36,115 nucleotides of DNA from Candidatus Amesbacteria bacterium RIFCSPLOWO2_01_FULL_48_25 (GTDB taxonomy: Bacteria > Patescibacteriota > Microgenomatia > CAZETR01 > Amesbacteraceae). Location: positions 1 to 36,115 of the forward strand of contig MEXN01000002.1 in NCBI GenBank assembly GCA_001773695.1, read 5' to 3'. The translations under genes were made by a program, and so were the position numbers. The notes beneath the pieces are model-generated. The model saw nothing but the letters and a program-made list of their open reading frames with translations. It was not told the DNA's origin and did not search any database. Positions 23,663 through 31,827 of the stretch are shown one piece after another; within the stretch, counting starts at the first letter, position 1; each line of letters begins with the position of its first letter.

Positions 23663-26607
23663 GTTTTTGACGCAGGTAGGATAAAGCAGAAAATTGAGCC
23701 GGTGGGAGAGGATTTTTCCAGCCAGATTTTTCCGCCCAGGTTTTCTATTATCAGTTTGGAAATATAAAGGCCCAAGCCCGTGCCTTTGGTGGTATCCCGG
23801 GTATATAGGCTTTCGCCGGCTTGTTGGAACTTGTGGAAAAGAAGATTTTGCTGGGGGAGGGGAATGCCCCGGCCGGTGTCTGCTATGTAAGTACTGATAA
23901 AGCCGTCCTTGTGGTCTAGGCTGACAGTGACGGTGCCGGAATTGGTAAATTTAAGGCCGTTGCTGATGAGATTTATGAGGACTTCTTTGACCCGGTCGGA
24001 ATCGGCATAAACCATCAGGGGGGGAGTTTCTGGGTCACGGAGCGCCAAAGTCAGGTGTTTCTCGGCGGCGGTAGTGGAAAGCTCCTTAATGACGTTTTTG
24101 GTAAGTTCGGTCAGATCTAGGTTGGTTTTTTTGAATTCGATGCGGCCCTGTTCCAGGCGGGAAAGATTTAGAAAGTCATTGACGATGTCGATCAGTCTTA
24201 TCGAGGAATCGTGGATATCGGTAACCATCTCGGTAAACTCGGGGTTGGTAATTTGGTTGGCGTAAAATTGTTTAATAAGCGAGGTGTTGCCGCGGATGGC
24301 AGTTAAGGGGGTTCTAAGTTCGTGCGAGGCGATGGAGAAAAATTCATCCCGGGACCTTTCCAGGATTCTGGCTTCGGTGGTGTCCTCCAAAAGAATGACG
24401 GTACCGATATATTCTTGGCGGGGAGTGGTGGAAATAATGGGGGAGAGGAGAAGGCGGAAGGTGCGATTGTTGTAGCCCACATCTTTGACTTCGACAGGGG
24501 CTTTTTGGGCTTGGCATTTGAGGTGAAGCTCGTGGAGGGGGCAGGCGGGGCCCAAAAGTTTTTCTATCTCTTTTAGATTAGTAGTATGGGAGATGGCCAA
24601 AAGGCGGGTGGCGGCGGGGTTCATAATCAAAATATTTTCCGTAGGATCGGTAAGAATGAAGCCCAGGGAGAGGCTATTTAGGGAGGAGGTGAGACGGGCC
24701 TTTTCGTATTGGAGCTGAACCCAACCTTGGCTGATTTTGGCTTGAGCGGCAAGTAGGCTTAGGTTTTTTTCATTCAGCTCTCGGGTACGGGCAACGACCT
24801 GGGCTTCGATGATGGCTTTTTCTTCTTTTTCGTGAGTGACGTCACGGAAGACTTTGATGGCGCCTACAGCTTTTCCGTTTTCGATTAAGGGAGTAGTGAT
24901 GGCGGCAACGGGGAATTTTTTGCCGGATGGGGTGAGGTAGTAATGGCCTTCTTCCGGAGGAGTAAAAACGGACTTACTGAGGGCAAGAGTTTGGGAGAAG
25001 GAACGGTCGGAAACGGAGATAACCGAGCCATCTTCCCTCGCTGCAGTGACGACTTCGGACCAGGGCTTGTCTATGACCTGGGCGGATTTGACGCCCAAAA
25101 GTTTTTCGGCGGCCTCGTTTATTACGGTAATTTTGCGATTGGAGTCGATGACTAAAAGACCCTCACCCATGGAGGAAACAATGGCTTTGGCCTGGTCCCT
25201 TTGGGTTTGTAAACTGCGGGTGAGCTGGATCTCTGTTGTGACATCACGGAAAGTGACCACGGCGGCGTAAATACGGCCGGCTTGGGTGAGGGGGGCGGTG
25301 GAGATAGAGACAGGGATGGATTTACCGGTTATTGATTGGATAACGTAGCCCTCGTGAGGCTCAATATGGGTGGGTTGACCCGTCGTAAAAGTGCGGGCTA
25401 CTGGACGCTCCTGGGCGGGTATTGATTTGTCATTTTGAAAAATTTTGATAATATCTTTGGCGTCATGTCCGATGGCCTGATCGGGGGAGAGGCCCAAAAT
25501 TTCTCCGGCCTTGGGGTTCATGAGGGTAATGCGGTAGTCGTCTCGGTTGATGACAAATAACCCGTCGCCCATAGAGGAGACGATGGAGATGGTTTGGCTT
25601 TGGGATTTGTCCAACCGCTCTAAAAGATGGTTGATTTCCGAGGCTAAACGGGAAAGTTCGTCGCTGCCTCCGGCGGGGATCCGGGCTGATAAATCTTGAA
25701 CAGAAGTAATGTTGGAGGTGGCGGAGGTCAGGTGAGTTAGGCGGCGGAGGACAAATATGTCCAGGATGACTGCGGTAGCTAGGGTGACACTTGCACCCAA
25801 AATAAAGATGGCGAGCGTGAAGTAGCGCAGGCTAGATCGGCTCTGGGCGAAGATGTCGCGGGGCAGGGAGACTTGGAGAAGGAGAATTGGCTTGTCGGCG
25901 TGGTCGGTGAGGGAGAGCTGGCCGGTAACTTTTTTGGTGTCTTGTAATAGGATTTGGGGGGTAGAAATGACTGCGGAGGGAGGATGGGGAAGGAAAGTGA
26001 GGTCGAGGTGAGTGACTTGGGCCAGACGGGAGGTGAGAGTGGTATCTAGGTAGCGGGCGAAGATGAGGGTACCGCGGGCCGGGCCGGAGCCGTCTGAGGT
26101 GAGGATGGGGCGGGAAGTGAACAACAACGGTCCTTCGGGAATGGAGATGAGGCCGGTGAGACTAGTGCCGGGGGGGATGGAAAACAGCTCGGGGTGGTTT
26201 CCTAGATAGCTTACCAGGGAGGTGGGGACGGTGGTGGGCAGAGAGGAGTCCAGATCAGCGGCCACGGAGGTTACCAGTTGGCGACCGGAGTTGTAAAAGA
26301 GCATGAAATGGAGGTCGAGACTTTGGGGGGTGAGAGGCGGCAGGTTGGATTTGATATAGGCTGGATTTTGATCTTCAATGAATTGGTAAGTGTCGTCCCA
26401 GTTGGCCCAATCCGATGACTTGACGTCAATATTGGACAGAACTTGGAGGAGGGCATCGCGGACACGAAGCGTGTTATCGATCACGCGGCCGTTTTCTATT
26501 CTTTGGAAATTATCCGACAGATATTGGACAATAGTGAAGTTGAAAAGAGTGAAGAGGGCGGCGAAGGTGAGACCAATGCCTAAGAGGACTTTGATGCGGA
26601 TGGACAT
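23659..26607 (-). CDS. CHASE4-HAMP-PAS sensor histidine kinase
   Basis: A 982-residue membrane kinase. Helix 1 is about 7-28, then an outer CHASE4-type domain with the typical SSDWANWDDTYQF, helix 2 near 265-290, a HAMP linker, and three PAS-type domains (about 345-460, 475-600, 635-750; the second carries GEGLLVIDSNRKITVIN). HisKA has SHELRTP with His762 and the ATPase domain has NLISNGLKF, DTGRGIP and GTGLGL. All catalytic motifs are intact. It is the last gene of a minus-strand operon behind a kinase-less Cache sensor. The C-terminal residues lie in the right 29-bp repeat; without the inserted hicBA the protein would end one residue later. Confidence 0.95.
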   Translation of the reverse strand: MSIRIKVLLGIGLTFAALFTLFNFTIVQYLSDNFQRIENGRVIDNTLRVRDALLQVLSNIDVKSSDWANWDDTYQFIEDQNPAYIKSNLPPLTPQSLDLHFMLFYNSGRQLVTSVAADLDSSLPTTVPTSLVSYLGNHPELFSIPPGTSLTGLISIPEGPLLFTSRPILTSDGSGPARGTLIFARYLDTTLTSRLAQVTHLDLTFLPHPPSAVISTPQILLQDTKKVTGQLSLTDHADKPILLLQVSLPRDIFAQSRSSLRYFTLAIFILGASVTLATAVILDIFVLRRLTHLTSATSNITSVQDLSARIPAGGSDELSRLASEINHLLERLDKSQSQTISIVSSMGDGLFVINRDDYRITLMNPKAGEILGLSPDQAIGHDAKDIIKIFQNDKSIPAQERPVARTFTTGQPTHIEPHEGYVIQSITGKSIPVSISTAPLTQAGRIYAAVVTFRDVTTEIQLTRSLQTQRDQAKAIVSSMGEGLLVIDSNRKITVINEAAEKLLGVKSAQVIDKPWSEVVTAAREDGSVISVSDRSFSQTLALSKSVFTPPEEGHYYLTPSGKKFPVAAITTPLIENGKAVGAIKVFRDVTHEKEEKAIIEAQVVARTRELNEKNLSLLAAQAKISQGWVQLQYEKARLTSSLNSLSLGFILTDPTENILIMNPAATRLLAISHTTNLKEIEKLLGPACPLHELHLKCQAQKAPVEVKDVGYNNRTFRLLLSPIISTTPRQEYIGTVILLEDTTEARILERSRDEFFSIASHELRTPLTAIRGNTSLIKQFYANQITNPEFTEMVTDIHDSSIRLIDIVNDFLNLSRLEQGRIEFKKTNLDLTELTKNVIKELSTTAAEKHLTLALRDPETPPLMVYADSDRVKEVLINLISNGLKFTNSGTVTVSLDHKDGFISTYIADTGRGIPLPQQNLLFHKFQQAGESLYTRDTTKGTGLGLYISKLIIENLGGKIWLEKSSPTGSIFCFILPASKT
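23661..23689 (+). repeat. 29-bp direct repeat, right copy, at end of kinase gene
   Basis: Identical to 23127-23155. On the minus strand it encodes the last residues of the CHASE4 kinase (CFILPASKT) and the first base of its stop. Confidence 0.95.
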
Positions 26608-26610
26608 GGG

Positions 26611-27810
26611 TTAGTGCATCTGGCTGGAGATAAACTTTGAAATAAGGTGGGTGGGAATGAGAGAGGAAACGAGCAGGATAGCGACTAGGAAATACGAGAC
26701 TTGGAGGGAGCGGTTGGCAGTTTCTAGAATAGAGGTATTGGGGACGGAGGCGGCGAGGTGGGCTATGGGGTTGTTGTCGATATCGGGGAGCTCTTCGATG
26801 TGGGTAAGGTAGCCGAGGCCACTAAAGTCGAGCTCGCCGGACCAGGGAATGGAAGTTGTGGGGAGGCGGACCGAGGTGGTGGGTTGGCCCGTGGTGTCGG
26901 TAATAGTGGAAGTGATAATCTGGCGATTGGTAAACAGAGAGAGGGAGAGGCCGGTTGCTGAGGCGATGGATTTGAGAAAGGCGTAGTCGAGGGGTAGGCG
27001 TAAGACAATATAACCAGAGACGGATGCGGAAGATGTAATCGGGGCAGCGGCTTGGAGAAAAAGCAGCTGGGACCCTCCTGTAGGAACAACGATGGGAGAG
27101 ACGACTGATTGGCCGGATTTGAGGCGGGCGCGGAAGAGATCGGCGAGGATGGGAGTCCCTTGGGAATCGGGATTTTCTGCCTGGGCGATGATGGTGAACC
27201 CAGTGTCAGCGACGGTAGCCGAGGCGAGTGAATGGCTGGTGGCTTGCGACTTGAGGAGGGAGAGAAGAAGGGGGCGGTTGCGGTTGAAGGTCGCTGCTAT
27301 GAGTTCTGTTGTTGAAGCTGCTAGTTTAGCGACAGCTTCTAATTCGGCCGATTGGCGGTCGATAGCGTAACGCAGAAGTTTGGTGTCGGCGTTGAGTTGA
27401 GAGAAACGTTCCTGTTGAATATTTCTAATTAATAGGCCAGTGAAACTGATGGTAACTACTAGAAAGATAACCAGGCTGGTGGTGGTGAGGATGAAAAAGA
27501 TTTGGGCGTGAAATTGCTTGTGCAAGTAATAGGCGACCCATTTGATTAATAGGATACAGGCGACAAGAAGGAGGATTTCCTGAATGTACCAGGGGGCGGA
27601 GAAGGGCGATGACAAGGTGAAGAGGGCGGGATTAGTTGAGGCGGCGAGGAACCGGCGGAGTGAGTCGGCTAGATCGACGGCCAAAAATAATAAACAGGCC
27701 CAGAAGAGAGGGTAGAGGTGGCGTTCCATGCTGAATTTGGCCCGGCGGAGGATGAACCATGAGGCTGCCAGCCAGAGGAAGGGAGTAATGAGAGTGAGGG
27801 CAGGAGGCAT
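26611..27810 (-). CDS. Multi-helix membrane protein with Cache-like outer sensor domain, no kinase
   Basis: With the ATG at 27810 the protein has 399 residues. Four membrane helices come first (around 5-20, 34-52, 75-97, 105-128), then a long outer domain of about 220 residues that resembles a double Cache sensor (LLRYAIDRQSAELEAVAKLAAS, then VVSPIVVPTGGSQLLFLQAAAPI), and a last helix near the C-terminus. It stops where HAMP and kinase domains would normally start. The gene for a full kinase follows after three bases, so the protein may be an extra sensor subunit for it. Start chosen ten bases after the upstream stop; an upstream in-frame start at 27870 would overlap the previous gene. Confidence 0.75.
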   Translation of the reverse strand: MPPALTLITPFLWLAASWFILRRAKFSMERHLYPLFWACLLFLAVDLADSLRRFLAASTNPALFTLSSPFSAPWYIQEILLLVACILLIKWVAYYLHKQFHAQIFFILTTTSLVIFLVVTISFTGLLIRNIQQERFSQLNADTKLLRYAIDRQSAELEAVAKLAASTTELIAATFNRNRPLLLSLLKSQATSHSLASATVADTGFTIIAQAENPDSQGTPILADLFRARLKSGQSVVSPIVVPTGGSQLLFLQAAAPITSSASVSGYIVLRLPLDYAFLKSIASATGLSLSLFTNRQIITSTITDTTGQPTTSVRLPTTSIPWSGELDFSGLGYLTHIEELPDIDNNPIAHLAASVPNTSILETANRSLQVSYFLVAILLVSSLIPTHLISKFISSQMH

Positions 27811-27820
27811 AATAAAGTAT

Positions 27821-28141
27821 TTAGGAACTAGGCGGTCGGGAAATCTTTGGCTGGGACCAGAACCCGGCAATTAAAAGGATCAGGCCCGTGACTTTGGTAA
27901 ACAAAATTACCCAGGCGATGATGGATGGGGAGATGAGGTGAGTGCCTAAATTTGTCTGGGGAATGAGGGCTTGGGCGAGAAAAGATAAGCCCAAGACGGC
28001 AAAGCCCAAATAGGTAGCGATAGTCCAAAAATGGTGACCGGTGTCACTGTCCCAATATAACCAGGCGCAGAGGAAAAAAGTAATCCCGGCAAATAAGCCA
28101 AGGCTGAAGTGAGCGTTTTGGAGGAAAAATTGAGTCCACAT
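27821..28141 (-). CDS. Small three-helix membrane protein
   Basis: A 106-residue protein with three hydrophobic helices (about 10-30, 38-62, 73-95) and a short Pro/Ser tail. It starts WTQFFLQNAHFSLGLFAGITFF. No family recognised. It begins five bases after the surface-protein gene and ends ten bases before the Cache-sensor gene, so all are in one operon. It may be a membrane partner of the sensor. Confidence 0.7.
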   Translation of the reverse strand: MWTQFFLQNAHFSLGLFAGITFFLCAWLYWDSDTGHHFWTIATYLGFAVLGLSFLAQALIPQTNLGTHLISPSIIAWVILFTKVTGLILLIAGFWSQPKISRPPSS

Positions 28142-28146
28142 AGGTC

Positions 28147-30537
28147 TTAGTAGTAGGATAGCAGATTTGAGAGGGCGGGTGCTGAAAGATAACTGGAGTG
28201 GGTGTGAATAATAACAGCTTGGTTGTTGAGGAAGTAATGGGTGGGAGAGGCAAAATAACCCAAAGAGTCGGCGAGGATGTTGTCGGGGTCGGCCAAAACC
28301 GGGAAGGGCAGGCTGGCGCGGGACTTTAGGATTTCGGCGGATTCGATAGTGGCTTGGGGGAGGATGATGACCTGATGTAAGTCGGGGTGGGAGGCGTTAA
28401 GGTCTTTGAGTTGAAGCAATAGGTATGGGCCGAGGGAAGAGTTGGGGTCGAGGACGGAAACAAGCGTCGGACTGCCACGTAAGGCTAGGTGAGTGAAAGG
28501 GGGACTGTTGCTACCTGTTGTGAGGTAAAATTCCGGGAAGGGGGAGGGTGATTCGGCGGAAGTGGAGGGCGGACGGGGCGGGGAAGCATTAAAGGTGGTG
28601 GGTTGGAATAGGGCTAAAAACCGGGCCCATAAATTGAGGCTGGACAGCGGGGTGAGGGTAATATCCTGGGTGATGAATGTCGGGACGCTCAGATCGAAGA
28701 TTTCGGAGAGGCTTGATTGGAAGCCGGGGGATGAGACCTGGAGGTAGTATTTGCCGGTGGGGAGGAGGAAGAAATAGGAATCCTGGGGAGTGGGAGGGGT
28801 GAGATAGGGAGAAAAAGTGTTGGAGGTGGGGTCGGCCTTAAAGAGAGTGAGGTGGGCAGAAGTCGGAATGGAACCGGCAGCGGATAAAATGCGGCCGCGG
28901 GGAAGGACGTTTAGTGATCCTAATGATTTTCTGGTGTGGTTGGCGGCGCCGTCGGTGCTATCCAGAACCAAATCATATTGGCCGACCTGGGGGTCGGGGA
29001 TGGTAGTTTGCCAATAATTTTGGTCGGGTTGGGGGGAAAGGGAGAAGGTGTGATCCGGATCGAGCGAGAGACTGGCGGAGACGGGGCCGCCTATTATACT
29101 GACGGAGAGGACTAGGGCAGCGCCAGCGGGGGCTAAATATATGCCGGAGGAATCAGGAAAAAGAGGGGTGGAGTCGAGAGTGAGGGTGGCGTGGGCGATT
29201 TTGGGAGGAAGACGGTCGATTACTAGTTGCCAGTTATCAGTTGACAGTTGAGAATTTCCAACGGAATCGGTGGCGCGGATTTGGATGGGATAGTTGCCGT
29301 CGTCGAGTGCCGGTGGGACAAATGTAAATGTGTTTTTTGTGAGAATGGCGGGTGAGAATGAAATGCCTGCGTCGATGGAGTATTCGACGGTGGAGACGCC
29401 GGCGGGGTCGGTGACTGAACCTGTGGTTTTGGGGGACGAAGTGAAGGGGCGGGATAAATCCGTGGTGAGTTTGGCTATAGGGCCAGTGGTGTCAATAGTA
29501 AATTTTATGTCTTTGTAGTTGCCGGTGTTGGCGGCGGCGTCACGGGCGCGGATTTTGAGAGTGTAGGTGCCGTCGGCTAGTTTGGGGAGGGTGAAATTGA
29601 AGGCCGAAGATTGGGCTCCGGCGCTGGCTAGGGTGGCTTTGGTGTAGATGTTGCCGCCGGTGATTGAGTACTCGACGATAGTGACGCCGATGTTGTCGGT
29701 GGCGGTGCCGGAGACAGTGGGAGGAGTGGGGAAGGGGATTGAGGTATCAGTAGGAACGGAGAGAACCGGAGCGGTAGAGTCGGCAGTAGTAATTGTAACC
29801 GTAGTGGATTGTTGTTTGGAGGTAAAAAACGTGCCATCGCTGGATTCACCAGTAGTGCCGGAGGAGCCGGTGCTTTGGAGTTTGTAGTGGTAGGTGGTAT
29901 TTGTCGATAAGCCGGTGAGGGTGACCGAGTGGGAAGTGGTAGAGGTGGAGTCGGTTTTGGTAGAGCCGTAGGAAGTGGAGGTACCATATTGGACGATGGA
30001 GTTGGCGGCGACGTTGGTGGTCCAGGTAAACTTGGCCTCGGAGTCGGTAATATCTGATACGGAGATATTGCTGATAGCAGGGGCGGCTGCAGCGGCCACT
30101 ACAGACGTGCCCAGGGAACCGGTGCAGGAGACGGGAGAAGCTCCTCCGGCGTCATCGGAAACTTGGACAGTCCAAGCAGTGGAGACTGTGGGGTCGTCCC
30201 CGGTACCGGCGACTAGGGAGATGGATAAGGACCCTGAAGCAGAGATAGAGCCTCCCGTGTAAGTGATATATTCGTCATTGGTATTGGTGCCAGTCCAACC
30301 GGAAGGGTTGGAGAAAGTGTCGATTTGCCAATAGACCAAGGAAGGGACCGTAACTCGGACCCAATTGATAGACTCTGAGGAGGAGTTGGTGAGGGAGATG
30401 GTATAGGTGTCGTTGGAGCCGGTGTAGACGGTAGAGGGGGAAACAGTTGCTGTGCAGCTAACGGTCGCTGAGGCGACCGGAGTGAATAGTGAATAGTAAA
30501 TAGTAAATAGGATCAAAAAGGGGAAAATTAGCTTCAT
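28147..30537 (-). CDS. Large secreted protein: Ig/fibronectin-type domains and a CxxC-less thioredoxin-like end
   Basis: A 796-residue protein with a signal peptide (residues 1-24, ending PVASA), partly encoded by a heptamer repeat. A beta domain (about 25-140) is followed by a fibronectin-III-like domain (ITDSEAKFTWTTNVAANSIVQYG, about 157-245), two Ig-like repeats (each with DNIG/DPAG-VEYSI and a DGTYTLKIRARDAAANTG-type strand), two further beta domains and, from about 680, a redoxin-like segment (GSPTLVSVLDPN, LPFPVLADPDNILADSLG, YFLNNQAVI). The CxxC of thioredoxins is replaced by DPNS, so no redox chemistry is expected. It heads the sensory operon and could bind ligand or wall material. 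Confidence 0.8.
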   Translation of the reverse strand: MKLIFPFLILFTIYYSLFTPVASATVSCTATVSPSTVYTGSNDTYTISLTNSSSESINWVRVTVPSLVYWQIDTFSNPSGWTGTNTNDEYITYTGGSISASGSLSISLVAGTGDDPTVSTAWTVQVSDDAGGASPVSCTGSLGTSVVAAAAAPAISNISVSDITDSEAKFTWTTNVAANSIVQYGTSTSYGSTKTDSTSTTSHSVTLTGLSTNTTYHYKLQSTGSSGTTGESSDGTFFTSKQQSTTVTITTADSTAPVLSVPTDTSIPFPTPPTVSGTATDNIGVTIVEYSITGGNIYTKATLASAGAQSSAFNFTLPKLADGTYTLKIRARDAAANTGNYKDIKFTIDTTGPIAKLTTDLSRPFTSSPKTTGSVTDPAGVSTVEYSIDAGISFSPAILTKNTFTFVPPALDDGNYPIQIRATDSVGNSQLSTDNWQLVIDRLPPKIAHATLTLDSTPLFPDSSGIYLAPAGAALVLSVSIIGGPVSASLSLDPDHTFSLSPQPDQNYWQTTIPDPQVGQYDLVLDSTDGAANHTRKSLGSLNVLPRGRILSAAGSIPTSAHLTLFKADPTSNTFSPYLTPPTPQDSYFFLLPTGKYYLQVSSPGFQSSLSEIFDLSVPTFITQDITLTPLSSLNLWARFLALFQPTTFNASPPRPPSTSAESPSPFPEFYLTTGSNSPPFTHLALRGSPTLVSVLDPNSSLGPYLLLQLKDLNASHPDLHQVIILPQATIESAEILKSRASLPFPVLADPDNILADSLGYFASPTHYFLNNQAVIIHTHSSYLSAPALSNLLSYY
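29224..29251 (-). repeat. Heptamer tandem repeat inside the surface-protein gene
   Basis: Read on the + strand: TAGTTGC, CAGTTAT, CAGTTGA, CAGTTGA. The minus strand is closely related to the AACTGTC array in rplJ. It encodes part of STDNWQLVIDR between two Ig-like domains. Confidence 0.75.
30482..30509 (-). repeat. Heptamer tandem repeat inside a signal peptide
   Basis: Read on the + strand: GTGAATA twice, then GTAAATA twice. On the minus strand it encodes the hydrophobic core TIYYSLF of the signal peptide of the 30537 gene. Confidence 0.85.
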
Positions 30538-30581
30538 TTTTACCAGTTTTTACAAGTGCTCAACATAAATACTATAGGTGC

Positions 30582-31742
30582 TTACAAGTTGTTACTATGG
30601 GCTAGATGGGATATGGGAGTGAGGAATTCATGGTAATTTTTGGAGTGGATGATATGGTAAGTGGAATCGGGATAGGTGGGGGTCCAAAGAGAGGGGATGG
30701 TGGATTTTTTGGGAGGGGCGAATTTGAACTCATAACCGTGAAACTGGCCACCGTACTCCTCGACCCAGTCGATTTCCTGACCGCTCCAGGTACGCCAAAA
30801 GTAGTTATTGGCAGAGATGCGAGCATATTCCTGAGTTTTTTTGCGTTCGGAAACCAGAAAGTTCTCCCAGAGCTGGCCTGTGTCATTTCTGGTGTCTAGG
30901 GGATTGAAGTTGGAAATAATGGCGTTTCTGACGCCGTTGTCTAAGAAGTAGAACTTGCTTTTTTTGGTGATTTCCGAACGGAGGTTGCGACTGAGGCCAC
31001 GAAGTTCGAAGATGATAAAACTTTTTTCCAAAAGGTACAAATAGCGGTAGACGGTTTTTTTATCCAGACCGAGAGTGGAGCCAAGTTCGGTGAGTGAGAC
31101 CTCAGATCCGACCTGAAAGGCGATAAGCTTGAGCAGGTCGGTCAGTAGCTTGACACCCTTGATTCTTTCTAGCTCCAGAATGTCTTTGAAAAGATAATTA
31201 TGAACTAAGGTCTTGAGATAGAGGTCTTTTTGATCTGGGGGATCGAGGGAGAGGACTTCCGGGTAGCTACCCCATCTAAGGTATGATTCCAGGCTGGTTT
31301 TGAGGTCGTGGGGATTGGTCTGGCTGCTTAGTTCGAGTTGAGAAACGGGATAGAGAGTATAAATAAATTGCCTGCCGGTTAGAGGTTCGCCTAGTTTGTT
31401 AGACAGATCCAGGGAGGCCGAGCCAGTGACGACAATTTTGAGGTTGGGGACATGGTCGACCAGGATTTTTAGCCCCTGGCCAACTTGGGGGATTTTTTGG
31501 GCTTCGTCGATAGCTATCAAATCAAAGCCGGAGGCATATTGACGAAGAGTGGGGATACTTTCTGAGGAAAGAGTTTGGCGGGTTGAGAGGTCGTCCCCGG
31601 TTTCCAAACGATATTTGAGTGAAGTGCGAGAGAGGAAGTTTTGCAGAAGGGTGGTTTTGCCGACTCGGCGGGGACCGTATAAGACCAGAACTTTGTTGGG
31701 CTGGAGATAGTTTTCGAGATGGTCGTAGTGGCGGGTAATCAT
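30582..31742 (-). CDS. AAA+ ATPase with DUF4143 C-terminal domain
   Basis: A 386-residue protein: Walker A GPRRVGKTT (about 24-32), Walker B LIAIDEAQKIP, sensor-1 region IVVTGSASLDLS, then a winged-helix segment (SLTELGSTLGLDKKTVYRYLYLLEKS) and the DUF4143 nuclease-like end (YFLDNGVRNAI, WENFLVSERKK, GQEIDWVEE, GYEFKF). Family members are widespread and vary in number between genomes; their function is not settled. The gene has its own well-formed promoter and stands alone between two surface-protein operons. Confidence 0.93.
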   Translation of the reverse strand: MITRHYDHLENYLQPNKVLVLYGPRRVGKTTLLQNFLSRTSLKYRLETGDDLSTRQTLSSESIPTLRQYASGFDLIAIDEAQKIPQVGQGLKILVDHVPNLKIVVTGSASLDLSNKLGEPLTGRQFIYTLYPVSQLELSSQTNPHDLKTSLESYLRWGSYPEVLSLDPPDQKDLYLKTLVHNYLFKDILELERIKGVKLLTDLLKLIAFQVGSEVSLTELGSTLGLDKKTVYRYLYLLEKSFIIFELRGLSRNLRSEITKKSKFYFLDNGVRNAIISNFNPLDTRNDTGQLWENFLVSERKKTQEYARISANNYFWRTWSGQEIDWVEEYGGQFHGYEFKFAPPKKSTIPSLWTPTYPDSTYHIIHSKNYHEFLTPISHLAHSNNL

Positions 31743-31748
31743 GGGTAA

Positions 31749-31777
31749 AGTCTAGTTTGGTTCTCCGTAATTGTCAA
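31749..31777 (-). promoter_or_regulatory. Promoter of the DUF4143 ATPase gene (leaderless)
   Basis: Perfect TTGACA (31777-31772), exactly 17 bases, TAGACT (31754-31749), exactly six bases, then ATG at 31742. This is the clearest promoter in the window. Confidence 0.75.
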
Positions 31778-31786
31778 ACTACGGAG
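31763..31786. promoter_or_regulatory. Operator-like inverted repeat around the -35
   Basis: CTCCGTA (31763-31769) and TACGGAG (31780-31786) are perfect 7-base arms with ten bases between; the loop contains the TTGACA -35. A protein bound here would block or control the promoter. No T-run follows, so a terminator for the upstream peptidase gene is unlikely. Confidence 0.5.
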
Positions 31787-31827
31787 AAAGTAAATCACTG
31801 AAATTGGTTTATTTTGGGTAATTTGGT

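Larger units (their letters stand above)
23127..23689 (+). mobile_element. hicBA toxin-antitoxin cassette bounded by 29-bp direct repeats
   Basis: The two perfect repeats enclose 505 bases that contain only hicB and hicA. Removing the cassette with one repeat restores a convergent overlap between the receiver (+) and the CHASE4 kinase (-), in which the same 29 bases encode both C-termini. The + strand inside is C-rich over G, opposite to the flanks. No transposase or terminal inverted repeats are seen, so the insertion mechanism is unknown. Confidence 0.75.

Noticed and set aside
30582-31742. DUF4143 ATPase as a transposase or part of a mobile unit
   Set aside because: No flanking repeats or partner genes are seen, and it has an ordinary promoter of the local type.
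31763-31786. Terminator of the M23 peptidase gene
   Set aside because: No T-run follows on the minus strand and the loop contains a perfect -35 with a correctly spaced -10.
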